Shown here: positions 31,991-40,669 of the stretch, in pieces | How the letters are laid out: every line of letters starts with the position of its first letter | Position numbering within the stretch: the first letter of the stretch is position 1 | DNA from: Acidobacteriota bacterium | GTDB lineage: Bacteria > Acidobacteriota > Terriglobia > Bryobacterales > Bryobacteraceae | Length of the DNA stretch: 64,000 nucleotides | Reading direction: 5' to 3' | NCBI GenBank assembly: GCA_026394055.1 | Contig: JAPKYZ010000092.1 | Location: forward strand, 1 to 64,000 | Program-made: the position numbers and the translations under genes | The notes under the pieces: model-generated | Seen by the model: the letters and a program-made list of their open reading frames with translations, nothing else | Database searches by the model: none | Told to the model about the DNA's origin: nothing

Positions 31991-34900
31991 CTACCGCCCG
32001 CCGCCCTGCCCAGCCGCCCCGGAGGCCATGCCAGGGGCGGTCTTCTGATAGTTGGGATAGGCCGGCTTTTTGTGGACGGGCAGGGGATTGCGCTTCAGCT
32101 CGTCGAGCGCCAGCTCCACCGCTTTTTCGAGCTGCGGATCCTTGCCTTCACGCCACAGTTTGGGGTCCATTTCGACCGTGACGTCCGGGTCGGTGCCGTG
32201 GTTCTCGACATCCCACTTGCCATCCGGGTTCCAGAAACCAAAGTGAGGGGCGGTGACGGAGCCGCCATCGACCAGTAGCGGATAGCCGCCAATGCCCACC
32301 AGGCCGCCCCACGTCCGCGTGCCGACCACGGGGCCCAGCTTCGCCCGCTTGAACAGCCACGGCAGCAGGTCACCACCGGAGCCGGAATGCTCGTTGGCGA
32401 TCATCACCTTCGGCCCGAAAATCGCGGTCGCGGGCGTGGTGTAGTCCGCCCCATCGCGGCTGGACCAGTAGTTCCACAGTGGCCGGCGCAGGTGGTCGAT
32501 CACATAGTCCGCCGCCTTGCCGCCGCGGTTCCACCGTTCGTCGATGATGGCGCCCTGCTTGTCGGTTTGGGCGAAGTAGTAGCGGTTGAAGTAGTCGTAG
32601 CCGCCATTGGCAGTGTCGGGCAGGTGGATGTAGGCGATCTTGCCGCCCGACAGTTGATCCACCTTGCGGCGGTTGTCTTCCATCCAAGCGAGCGTCCGGA
32701 GCTGCACCTCGGAATCAACCGGGATCACCGTCACCTCGCGGGACCCGTCCGCCGTGGGATTGGGGCCCACCCGAACCGTGACCGACTTGCCCGCCGTCGC
32801 CTCAAATGCCGCGTAGACGTTGTCAGTATCTTTCAGGTCTTTGCCATTCACGGAAAGCAGATACTCGCCGGTGGTGACGTTGACGCCCGGTTGCGTCAGA
32901 GGCGCCCGGGTTTGCGGGTTCCAGCTTTCACCCGAATAGACCTTGGCGAAGCGGTAGCGGCCGTTTTCGATCTTGTAGTCCGCCCCCAGCAGGCCGCCCC
33001 GGACGCGCTTGGGCTGATCCGGGTTATCGCCGCCGTTGACGTAGAGGTGGCCCACCGTGAGCTCACCCAGCATCTCCTGGAACAGGTAGTTCAGCTCGGT
33101 CCGGCTGCCGAGGCGGCTGAGGTACTTCTCGTACTTGGTCTTGAAGTCGGCTAGGTTGACGCCGTGCAGGTTGGGGTCATAGAAGAAGTCGCGTTCGATG
33201 CGCCACACTTCGCGGTACATCTGCTGCCACTCGGCGCGCGGATCGATAAAGGCTTCCATGTCGGCCACCTTTAGCGCTCCGCCACCATCGCCCGGGCGCG
33301 GCGTGGGCGGAGCGGCGGTGGCGATGATGCTCCAACGCTCACCCTGCCGGTAGAGCATCTTCTCGCCATTGGCGGAGATGGCATAGGCGCCGATACCCGT
33401 GAGAAACTGGTCGGCCTTGCGCTTGGTCAAATCGAACTTGTGGAGCACTCGCGAAGCCGGCGAGAAGGTGGCCGCCGTCAGCAGAATCGGCGACTCCACC
33501 ACAAACAGCGTGCCCGCCTTCCCGGCCTGGAGCGCCGAGTAATTACGCGTGGGCATGGGCAGCGGCAGGGTCCGCTGGGTAAGGCCATCGGTGTCGATCT
33601 TCACTTCCACCGGCTTGGCGGCAGCCCCACGCCCACCGCTCGGCTTGGGAGCATCAGGCTTGGGCGCGCCCTCCTTGCCTTCCTCGGTGACCTTCTCTTC
33701 GTCACTCTCCGGAGCAAACGGCGACGGGTCGGCCTTCGACAGCACGGTCAAGTAGAGGCTGCGCGTGATGGGCCGCGAGTTGGAAGAGAGATCGAGGCCG
33801 CCCAACGACGGGCCGGAATCGGTGGAGGCGGAGAAGTAGAGATACTTGCCGCCCTGGTCAAACACCGCGCCGCGGGCGTCGGACATGCCGTCGGTGACGG
33901 GATAGGTCTTGGCCTCTTTCAGCGAATAGACAAACACCTGATGCAGCCGCGTCTTCAGTTGCTTGTTGTAAACGATCCAGGCCGAATCCGGTGACCATTG
34001 CGGGGAGAGCGTGTTGTAGCTCTCGTGATAGGTGCCATTGTCGATGCGCACCGGCTTCTTCGCTTCCAGCTCGACATACCAGACGTTGGTCTTCTTGTCG
34101 ACGTAGGCCAGTTTCTTCGAATCGGGTGACCAGACGATGTTGTAGTAGAAGGTGGGCTTTTCATCCAGCGTGATCTTCTTCACCTCGCCCTTGCCTAGTT
34201 GATCGCGCAGGTGCAGTTCGTACTCGCCCGATTCGTCTGAGAAGTAGGCGATCCACTTGCCGTCGGGGGACCACGCCGGGTCGCGCTCGGCAAAGCCGGA
34301 GCTGTTGGTGAGGTTGCGGACGTCGCCCTTGTCAGCGGGCACGGTGAAGATCTCGCCGCGCGATTCGAACACGGCCCGCGCTCCGGTGGGCGAAAGGTGG
34401 AAGTTGCTGATCGAGCGGCCCAGCTTTTCCAGGCGCGGCCGGATGCCGGCCAAATCCGCACCGCTCAGCTTGATCTCCAGCTTCTGCGCCTTGCCGGACT
34501 TGAGATCAAACAGATTGATGTCACCAAACTGCTCATAGGCGATCACGTCGGGCCCCGCGGAGGCGGCCTTGATGTCGAGCCCCTTGTTGTCCAGCGCCGT
34601 CGTCAGCTTCTTCGACGCCACATCGTAGGCGTAGAGCGAGTAGCGGCCGGTGCGATCGGAGAGGAAGTAGACCTTGTTGCCGATCCACATCGGCGAGTGA
34701 TCATTCGAGTCAGTCCGCGGCAGCTTGGTCACGCTGGAATCAGAGAGCTTGGCAATCCACACCGGCGTCGCCCGTCCGCCGCGATAGCGCTTCCAGGCTT
34801 GATCGGCCCGGTTGAACGGCACATAGGCCAGCTGCGCGCCATCGGGCGAGTACGACCCCTGGAAGCCCGTGGGCAGCGGCAGCTCCTGCGGGAACCCGCC

Positions 34901-35314
34901 GTCGAGGCTGGTGGTGTAGAGCCGGACGGCGCCGTTGTGCGTCGTGCCGCTGTTGACGAACAGGATCCGCTTCCCGTCGGGCGTCCAGCCGCGCACGGAG
35001 TCCACACCCGGATGGAAGGTCAGCCGCTTGGGAATGCCGCCACTGGCCGGGACCACGAACACGTCGGTGTTGCCGTCATAGTTGCCGGTGAACGCCACCA
35101 TGCTGCCATCGGGGGAGAACCGCGCCTCCGATTCGACACCGGCGCCGCTGGTCAACCGCGAGGCTTCGCCACCAGTACGGGCGACGATCCAGAGGTCGTC
35201 GGCGTATTCGAACACCACGTGCGACTTCGAGACCGCGGGATTGCGGAGCAGATATTGAGAGTCGGCGGCACACAGTACGGCCGCGGAGAACAGCGCCAGG
35301 GTGGCTAAACGCAT
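31991..35314 (-). CDS. Tricorn protease homologue (S41 family)
   Basis: 1107 residues with a signal peptide (MRLATLALFSAAVLCAA). The first 600 residues form beta-propeller repeats with TolB-like blades (SPDGSMVAFTGNYDGNTDVF, WSPDGKWIAYFSDESGEYEL, WSPDSKKLAYVD). A proline- and lysine-rich linker (about 545-570) leads to a tricorn C1 region (WRIERDFFYDPNLHGVN), a PDZ domain (about 790-860) and the C2 peptidase domain (IDERWNRGGKAADYV, MIANEHSGSGGDLLPW with the likely catalytic Ser). Tricorn-type enzymes degrade oligopeptides. With the signal peptide, this copy acts outside the cytoplasm. Confidence 0.9.
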   Translation of the reverse strand: MRLATLALFSAAVLCAADSQYLLRNPAVSKSHVVFEYADDLWIVARTGGEASRLTSGAGVESEARFSPDGSMVAFTGNYDGNTDVFVVPASGGIPKRLTFHPGVDSVRGWTPDGKRILFVNSGTTHNGAVRLYTTSLDGGFPQELPLPTGFQGSYSPDGAQLAYVPFNRADQAWKRYRGGRATPVWIAKLSDSSVTKLPRTDSNDHSPMWIGNKVYFLSDRTGRYSLYAYDVASKKLTTALDNKGLDIKAASAGPDVIAYEQFGDINLFDLKSGKAQKLEIKLSGADLAGIRPRLEKLGRSISNFHLSPTGARAVFESRGEIFTVPADKGDVRNLTNSSGFAERDPAWSPDGKWIAYFSDESGEYELHLRDQLGKGEVKKITLDEKPTFYYNIVWSPDSKKLAYVDKKTNVWYVELEAKKPVRIDNGTYHESYNTLSPQWSPDSAWIVYNKQLKTRLHQVFVYSLKEAKTYPVTDGMSDARGAVFDQGGKYLYFSASTDSGPSLGGLDLSSNSRPITRSLYLTVLSKADPSPFAPESDEEKVTEEGKEGAPKPDAPKPSGGRGAAAKPVEVKIDTDGLTQRTLPLPMPTRNYSALQAGKAGTLFVVESPILLTAATFSPASRVLHKFDLTKRKADQFLTGIGAYAISANGEKMLYRQGERWSIIATAAPPTPRPGDGGGALKVADMEAFIDPRAEWQQMYREVWRIERDFFYDPNLHGVNLADFKTKYEKYLSRLGSRTELNYLFQEMLGELTVGHLYVNGGDNPDQPKRVRGGLLGADYKIENGRYRFAKVYSGESWNPQTRAPLTQPGVNVTTGEYLLSVNGKDLKDTDNVYAAFEATAGKSVTVRVGPNPTADGSREVTVIPVDSEVQLRTLAWMEDNRRKVDQLSGGKIAYIHLPDTANGGYDYFNRYYFAQTDKQGAIIDERWNRGGKAADYVIDHLRRPLWNYWSSRDGADYTTPATAIFGPKVMIANEHSGSGGDLLPWLFKRAKLGPVVGTRTWGGLVGIGGYPLLVDGGSVTAPHFGFWNPDGKWDVENHGTDPDVTVEMDPKLWREGKDPQLEKAVELALDELKRNPLPVHKKPAYPNYQKTAPGMASGAAGQGGGR

Positions 35315-35529
35315 AACTTACCTCTGAACTTGACGATATCGCTACCCCGGCAGGTCCCGCAATGTGGGAAAGGAGGATTCTTTCGCCCCACCGGCCAGAT
35401 AGGCGTCAGTTCCAGCGGCTCAACCGCCGCGGGAGGCTCCCCGGAGGGCCCATCTAACCCGGTTGTCCCACGAAAGTATCACCCTGAATGAGGGGATCAC
35501 CCTAAGTATTTTCGCTCTCTGATTGCGGG

Positions 35530-35546
35530 TCCCCTGTTTGAGGGGA
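35530..35546. promoter_or_regulatory. Small dyad in the leader of the secreted beta-domain gene
   Basis: TCCCCT (35530-35535) and AGGGGA (35541-35546) form a perfect 6 bp dyad around GTTTG, about 45 bp upstream of the start at 35591. A second GAGGGGAT lies at about 35490. It may be an operator or a leader hairpin. No clear promoter boxes were seen in the 276 bp gap. Confidence 0.25.
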
Positions 35547-35590
35547 TTTCGAGACAGGGCCAGGAAATCGCCCAGGGAGTGAAAGCGGCA

Positions 35591-37246
35591 ATGAATCGTG
35601 TCACCATCGGCTTGGTGTTCGGCGCAGTGGCGTGCATGGGTCAGCCGGTGATCGAATCCGCGGAAAACGCGGCGGGATTCATGAAGGCCGGGTTGCCCAA
35701 TAGTGGCCTGGCGCAGGGCAGTTTGGTGGTGATCAAGGGGCGCAACCTCAGCCAGCGCAATCTGGCGCAGGGCGGCATGCCGTTGCCACTTGAACTGGCG
35801 GGCACCTCGGCGCAGATCACCGTGGGCTCGGCGACACTCCCGATGCCGATCAACTACGTGATTGGCACCACCGACGACCGGACGCAGATCTCCGTCGTAG
35901 TCCCTTCCGCCACACCCGCGGGTCTCGGGAGCATCCGGGTAACTTACCAGGGGAAGGGCAGCGCCGCCTTCCCGGTCACGGTCGTCCGCACCGCTTTCGG
36001 GATCTTCACCATCAACTCCGCCGGCTCCGGAGCCGCCGTTGTGTTCACGGGCGCCACTTTGAATACTCCCACCGAATCGCTGGCGCCCGGTGCCGTGGCC
36101 CAAATCTTCGGCACAGGCTTGGGGCCGGTGCCCTATTCCGACCGGCTCCCCGCCGAAGCGGGCAATCTCAATACCGAAGTCGAAGTTTGGGTGGGCTTTA
36201 AGAAGGCCAAGGTCCACTACCAGGGCCGGGTTCCGGAGATCGCTTCGATCGACCAGATCAACTTCACAGTTCCCCTGGACACTCCGCCCGGTTGCGCCGT
36301 CTCCTTGTTGGTCCGCGCCGGGGGCGTCGTCGGCAATGCGACGACCATTCCGGTGGCTCCCACGGGTGGCAACTGTTCCGACCCATTGGGCTTGCCCACC
36401 GAGCTGTTTGGCCGGGCCGCCCAGGGGGTGCACGTGGGCGCCGTCAACCTGGTCAAGACGGCGACGTCCACCAGCGGCCCCGGTATCGCGGCCATCAGCC
36501 TCAAAACCGACCTGCTGAGCGGTAGCTTCCAGCGGTTTGACTATTCGCAGCTGCTCAGCTATCCGGGGAATGGGCCGTCGGTGGGCTCCTGCAACGTGTA
36601 CAGCTTTGCCGGACGGACACCCGTTCTCGACCCCCGAGTGCCCGCCCTTGGCCTCGATGCTGGTGTGACGCTGCTGGCGTCCGGTCCAGCCGGTAGCGTG
36701 ACCATGGAGCGGCACACGCAACAGAAGGGCCTCTACTGGCGCACCATCGGAGGCAGCAGCCTTAGCAGCGGCACAGATCCGTTAAGCCAGGAGTTCCTGA
36801 CCGCCGGCCGCTTTACCGTTACCGGGCCCGGCGGGAATGACTTGGCGGGGTTCTCGGCCTCGCTCACCTGGCCCACCGGGTTTAGCTGGACCAATCAGCC
36901 CCAGCTTTCCGGCCCGGTGTCTCGGTCTAACGATCTGGTGATTCGCTGGGAAGGCGCTCCGGCGGATGGCTACGTCACCATCAGCGGGTATTCGATTGGC
37001 GGGTCGGCGGCGGCGCCAGTCGGGGCGAGTTTCTCCTGCCTTGCCCCGGGAGCTGCGGGAAGCTTTACGGTGCCGGCGTTGGTGCTGCAGTTATTGCCGC
37101 CTGCGGCCCTTCCCAGCGAAACAGCGCCCGCGGGTCAGTTGACGGTGGCGGCTTCCGGAGCTCCGGTGGCGTTCACCACGCCGGGCTTAGACCACGGCTC
37201 ACTCAACTACAGTTCCGCGCATGCGCGGACGGTGACGTTCCAGTAG
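35591..37246 (+). CDS. Secreted protein with Solibacter-type (TIGR03437-like) beta domains
   Basis: 551 residues from the ATG at 35591, preceded by AGGGAG at good spacing; a GTG at 35579 is also in frame. The signal peptide is about 1-20. Two related beta-sandwich units follow. The first (about 25-145) starts ESAENAAGF and includes GSLVVIKGRNLSQ and QISVVVPSATPAG. The second (about 155-260) has PGAVAQIFGTGLGPVPYSD and SIDQINFTVPLDTPPG, the pattern of the Solibacter C-terminal domain. The C-terminal 280 residues are unrecognised and rich in Gly, Ser and Pro. Likely a surface or secreted protein of unknown role. Confidence 0.75.
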   Translation: MNRVTIGLVFGAVACMGQPVIESAENAAGFMKAGLPNSGLAQGSLVVIKGRNLSQRNLAQGGMPLPLELAGTSAQITVGSATLPMPINYVIGTTDDRTQISVVVPSATPAGLGSIRVTYQGKGSAAFPVTVVRTAFGIFTINSAGSGAAVVFTGATLNTPTESLAPGAVAQIFGTGLGPVPYSDRLPAEAGNLNTEVEVWVGFKKAKVHYQGRVPEIASIDQINFTVPLDTPPGCAVSLLVRAGGVVGNATTIPVAPTGGNCSDPLGLPTELFGRAAQGVHVGAVNLVKTATSTSGPGIAAISLKTDLLSGSFQRFDYSQLLSYPGNGPSVGSCNVYSFAGRTPVLDPRVPALGLDAGVTLLASGPAGSVTMERHTQQKGLYWRTIGGSSLSSGTDPLSQEFLTAGRFTVTGPGGNDLAGFSASLTWPTGFSWTNQPQLSGPVSRSNDLVIRWEGAPADGYVTISGYSIGGSAAAPVGASFSCLAPGAAGSFTVPALVLQLLPPAALPSETAPAGQLTVAASGAPVAFTTPGLDHGSLNYSSAHARTVTFQ

Positions 37247-37255
37247 CTGGCGGCG

Positions 37256-37903
37256 CTACTGCTCTTCCGGCTCTTCAGAAACCTCGCCCCACTCACGTTC
37301 CAGCATCCGGGAGTATTCACCGGAAGCATAGAGGTCGAAGTCAAAATGCTGGGGCCGGATATCGGTGAACGTCCACAACAGCTGACGGCACAAGTAAAGC
37401 TGGTCCGCATAGCGGTAATAATGCCGGATAAACTCGTCAGCCAGGCTCTCACGGCTGGGGAGTTCGGCAAACAGGGCGTTGAGGCCCAGCGCACGAGAGA
37501 AAATCGACCGGTAGTCGGCCACGCCCCACTTCTGAAGCTTCTCGCGCACCTGCCGCGGCGGTTCATCCACCAGAATGGCGGCAAACGCCTGGTAGCACAT
37601 GCCTGCTTCCCGCAGAGCGTCGTCACGCTGGGCCAGATCCAGGCACTGTTCAATCCAACGCATCAGGTCCCGGCCCACGTAAAACAACATGCGGACCTCG
37701 CAATAGCGGCCCGACAGCAGGCGTTCGTCCAATTCCTGCCGGGTCAGCTCCCCGGACGGGATCAGTCCTTGCAGCATCAGGCTGGCCCGGGAGCTCTCCA
37801 CCAGCTTGTCGGGCCCGGCGGCCTCGGCAAACGGGTGTAGGATCAGCGGAGGCAATCTCCAAGCTTTGGTAGGCGGAGCCGAGGCGACAGGCATCTCAGA
37901 CAT
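37256..37903 (-). CDS. Hypothetical soluble helical protein
   Basis: 215 residues with an excellent ribosome binding site (GGAGG, seven bases before the ATG at 37903). There is no signal peptide or membrane segment. The sequence is alpha-helical with many Arg, Glu and Leu (LDERLLSGRYCEVRMLFYVG, DALREAGMCYQAFAAIL, DEFIRHYYRYADQLYLCRQL). I do not recognise a family. Three of its cysteines are scattered and show no metal motif. It is convergent with the secreted protein gene, stops about 10 bp apart, and lies downstream of the M28 peptidase gene in the other direction. Confidence 0.65.
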   Translation of the reverse strand: MSEMPVASAPPTKAWRLPPLILHPFAEAAGPDKLVESSRASLMLQGLIPSGELTRQELDERLLSGRYCEVRMLFYVGRDLMRWIEQCLDLAQRDDALREAGMCYQAFAAILVDEPPRQVREKLQKWGVADYRSIFSRALGLNALFAELPSRESLADEFIRHYYRYADQLYLCRQLLWTFTDIRPQHFDFDLYASGEYSRMLEREWGEVSEEPEEQ

Positions 37904-37934
37904 GTATCGTCCTCCGAAGGGGTGGGCTTTAGCT

Positions 37935-39743
37935 CTACCGGCGAGCTTCCAGCTTCACGCGTACGGTCATTTGTTCACCAGCCCGGAGAACAGTGACGGG
38001 AATTTCATCCCCCACCTGCTTGCCCCGCAATGCATACGTGAAGTCATATAAATTGTCGATCTTTTTGCCGTCGAACGCTACCATGATATCCCCCGGTTTG
38101 AGTCCGGCTTTTTGCGCAGGAGAGCCTTCGCGTAAGTCTGAGAACTTTACGCCTTTCCCTGAGAACGCCATATCGGGGATACTGCCGAAACTAGGGCCAT
38201 AGCCTGAGGCAGAGGAACTGCCACCGGCCATCGGCGGCGGCTCCGCCACTTTCTGGAACTGCGGACGGTTGCCGGTGGAGAGCTGCATGGCGGCCTCACC
38301 CACCAGTGATAGTAGCTCCACCGCGCCCTCGGCATTGATCTTGTCCCAGGTGTCGGTGGGACGGTGGTAGTCCATGTGTAACCCAGTGAAAAAGAAGAGC
38401 ACCGGGATACGTTTGGCGGTAAACGAAGTGTGATCGGATGATCCAACGCCGCCTTGTTCTGAGGTCTCCAGCTTCAGCGCCGGGTGCTTAGCCGCCAAGG
38501 TATCCATCATCGGCTTGAACGTAGAGCCGGTGCCCACACCGCCCACAATCACCGACCCCTCGCGCATCCGCCCGATCATGTCCATGTTGATCATCGCTAC
38601 GGCCTTGTCGAGCGGCAGCGGCGAATTCTCCGTCAGGTAGGCCGACCCCAGCAGGCCGAGCTCCTCGCCCGCGAAGTTCAGGAAGAGCAGACCGCGCTGA
38701 GGCTTCGGCCCCGCCGCGAAGTAGCGTGCCATCTCCAGCACTCCAGCCGTCCCGGAGGCATTGTCGTCCGCGCCCACGTGCGCCTTGCCCGCCATCGAAG
38801 GGGCGAGCGAGAACTGCTCCCCCAGGCCCAGATGGTCATAATGGCCGCCGATGATGACGAACTCGTCCGTCTCGCCCTTCAGGTAGGCACCGACGTTGTG
38901 CACTTTCTTCACTTCACGCACGACATCCACTTCCATCGAGACTTTCAGCTTCGAATCAAAGGCAAACGACCGGGGCTTCAGATCCTTGTCGATGCCTTCG
39001 GAAATCTCCTTCAAGCTCTTTCCGGAGGCAGCGAACCAGGCATCCACAATCTCCGGCCGCAGCTGGACAAACGGCACGCCCGCTTCCGACGGACCCGCCG
39101 CGCGGCCAAACCGCTCCAGCTTGCCGGTATCGTTGGGGTGCGCGATGACGTTGTTGATCAACAACACGCCCGCTGCGCCATGCATCTTGGCGTTGATGGC
39201 CTTGGCGTCAAACTGCGAATGCCGGGTCATTACTTTGCCGGCAAAGACGCTCTTCTCATCAAACTCCTGCGGCTCATAGCGGAGCACTAAGACGATCTTG
39301 CCTTTCACGTCCAGGCCCTCATAGTCGTCGTAGTTATACTCTTTGGCCGTGATGCCATAACCGGCAAACACCACCGGAGCCGTCAGCTTACCGCTGGAGG
39401 AGAAGTTGAACGGAACGAAATCCTTCTCCATCTGCCACTTCTGCTTACTCAAGGAATCGCTGAACTTATTGCGATCCCCCACTTTGGCGTTGGTGGTCAG
39501 CATAAAGGGCTGGAAGTAGCTTTTGCCAAAGGCGGGCGCCAAACCGGCAGCCTTATACTGATCGGCGATGTACTTGGCCGCCAGTTCCAGCTCCGGCATG
39601 CCATTGCCGCGTCCCCGCAACTGCTCTGAGGCCAGATACTTGACGTCTTCGATGTAACGGGATGGGTCGAGGCCGCCTTTACTAGCCCCGGAGACCGACA
39701 GCGAAATCAGAATAGTGGCCGCGATGGCCCCGCGATGCTTCAC
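37935..39743 (-). CDS. M28 family metallopeptidase with PA and PDZ domains
   Basis: 602 residues with a signal peptide (MKHRGAIAATILISLSVSGA). A protease-associated (PA) insert lies at about 120-230. The M28 zinc ligands are visible: His and Asp in GGHYDHLG and GADDNASGTAG, the catalytic Glu pair in NFAGEELGLLGS, Asp in NMDMIGRM and the final His in GVGSSDHTSF. A C-terminal PDZ domain (LREGSPAQKAGLKPGDIMVA) occupies about 510-600. It is an exported aminopeptidase. It overlaps the thioredoxin-fold gene upstream by 4 bp (ATGA), suggesting joint expression. Confidence 0.9.
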   Translation of the reverse strand: MKHRGAIAATILISLSVSGASKGGLDPSRYIEDVKYLASEQLRGRGNGMPELELAAKYIADQYKAAGLAPAFGKSYFQPFMLTTNAKVGDRNKFSDSLSKQKWQMEKDFVPFNFSSSGKLTAPVVFAGYGITAKEYNYDDYEGLDVKGKIVLVLRYEPQEFDEKSVFAGKVMTRHSQFDAKAINAKMHGAAGVLLINNVIAHPNDTGKLERFGRAAGPSEAGVPFVQLRPEIVDAWFAASGKSLKEISEGIDKDLKPRSFAFDSKLKVSMEVDVVREVKKVHNVGAYLKGETDEFVIIGGHYDHLGLGEQFSLAPSMAGKAHVGADDNASGTAGVLEMARYFAAGPKPQRGLLFLNFAGEELGLLGSAYLTENSPLPLDKAVAMINMDMIGRMREGSVIVGGVGTGSTFKPMMDTLAAKHPALKLETSEQGGVGSSDHTSFTAKRIPVLFFFTGLHMDYHRPTDTWDKINAEGAVELLSLVGEAAMQLSTGNRPQFQKVAEPPPMAGGSSSASGYGPSFGSIPDMAFSGKGVKFSDLREGSPAQKAGLKPGDIMVAFDGKKIDNLYDFTYALRGKQVGDEIPVTVLRAGEQMTVRVKLEARR

Positions 39744-40669
39744 GGCTTCCCCTTTGGATTCGCAAGTGACGGCTTGGGCCGGGCGGGCGCACTCGGCAAC
39801 TCGACCGAACAGCAGGCCTCCGCATGCTTCAGCTCGACCTCAATGATCGACTTCAGATCGGGCCACGGAACATTCCCCGGTACTTTCCGGCCGTTGATGA
39901 ACATGGTCGGCGTCGAATTCACCTTCAGTGCCTGCGCTTCCACCATGCTCCGGTTGACGTCCGCCGCCGCGGTGGGATCGGTGACGCACTGGTTCAACTG
40001 CATCGTATCGAGGCCGCTGGTCTTGGCCCAGTCGCTGAACTTCTGCGCGCGGTTCTCAACGGTGATCTCGCCCTGGTGCTCAAACATCCAGTCGTGATAG
40101 GCCCAGAACGCGTCCGGTTTCTGCCGATAGACGCAGCGCCCGGCAATCGAGGCCGCGCGAGCCCAGGGATGGATGCTGTCCAGCGGCAGATCCTTGAAGA
40201 TCAAGTGGACCTGCTCGGGAAAGGTCTTCATCAGGTTGTCGTGCAGCGTCTTGGCCAGCTCCTTGCAGAAGCTGCACTGCAAGTCACTGAACAGCGCGAT
40301 CTGGACCATCGCATTCGCCTTGCCCAACTCCGGGTGACCGGTGGTCTTGATCTGCGCCATGTCGGCGTCAAAAGGGCCCTTGGCGATGTCATAGACGTTC
40401 GCCTGCAGGATCTTCTGGCCATCCTTTGACACCAGATAATCCGTCTCCAGCGACCGCGCTCCCAGAGAGGCCTTCACGTGCACATCCAGAAAGCCCTCTA
40501 CCTGAGAGGGCTTCGGATCGGCGATCTCCACCGTGATCTGCGGGTTCCACAGATTCAAGTGCCGGAGATAGGCCTCCAGCGTCGGCTTATCCAGGGCGGA
40601 CTTGCCAGCGGCCAACGCCGCCGCTCCCACCGCCGCCAGCAAAACTACAGTACGGGACCAATGCGCCAC
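39740..40669 (-). CDS. DsbA-like thioredoxin-fold protein
   Basis: 309 residues from a GTG at 40669 with AAGGAG nine bases upstream; that site lies within the end of the uxaA frame. A signal peptide (about 1-20) is followed by an N-terminal extension (about 25-115) and a DsbA/BdbD-type thioredoxin domain with a CSFC active site (LFSDLQCSFCKELAK). The end of the domain has the typical TPTMFINGRKVPG cis-proline loop. It probably forms or rearranges disulfides in exported proteins. It sits between uxaA and the M28 peptidase gene, overlapping both. Confidence 0.85.
   Translation of the reverse strand: MAHWSRTVVLLAAVGAAALAAGKSALDKPTLEAYLRHLNLWNPQITVEIADPKPSQVEGFLDVHVKASLGARSLETDYLVSKDGQKILQANVYDIAKGPFDADMAQIKTTGHPELGKANAMVQIALFSDLQCSFCKELAKTLHDNLMKTFPEQVHLIFKDLPLDSIHPWARAASIAGRCVYRQKPDAFWAYHDWMFEHQGEITVENRAQKFSDWAKTSGLDTMQLNQCVTDPTAAADVNRSMVEAQALKVNSTPTMFINGRKVPGNVPWPDLKSIIEVELKHAEACCSVELPSAPARPKPSLANPKGKP

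Noticed and set aside
35420..36721. 433-residue open frame on the minus strand
   Set aside because: It is antisense to the secreted beta-domain protein at 35591, which has a signal peptide, a ribosome binding site and recognisable repeats. The antisense protein has no domain and an odd, Gly/Arg/His-rich composition.
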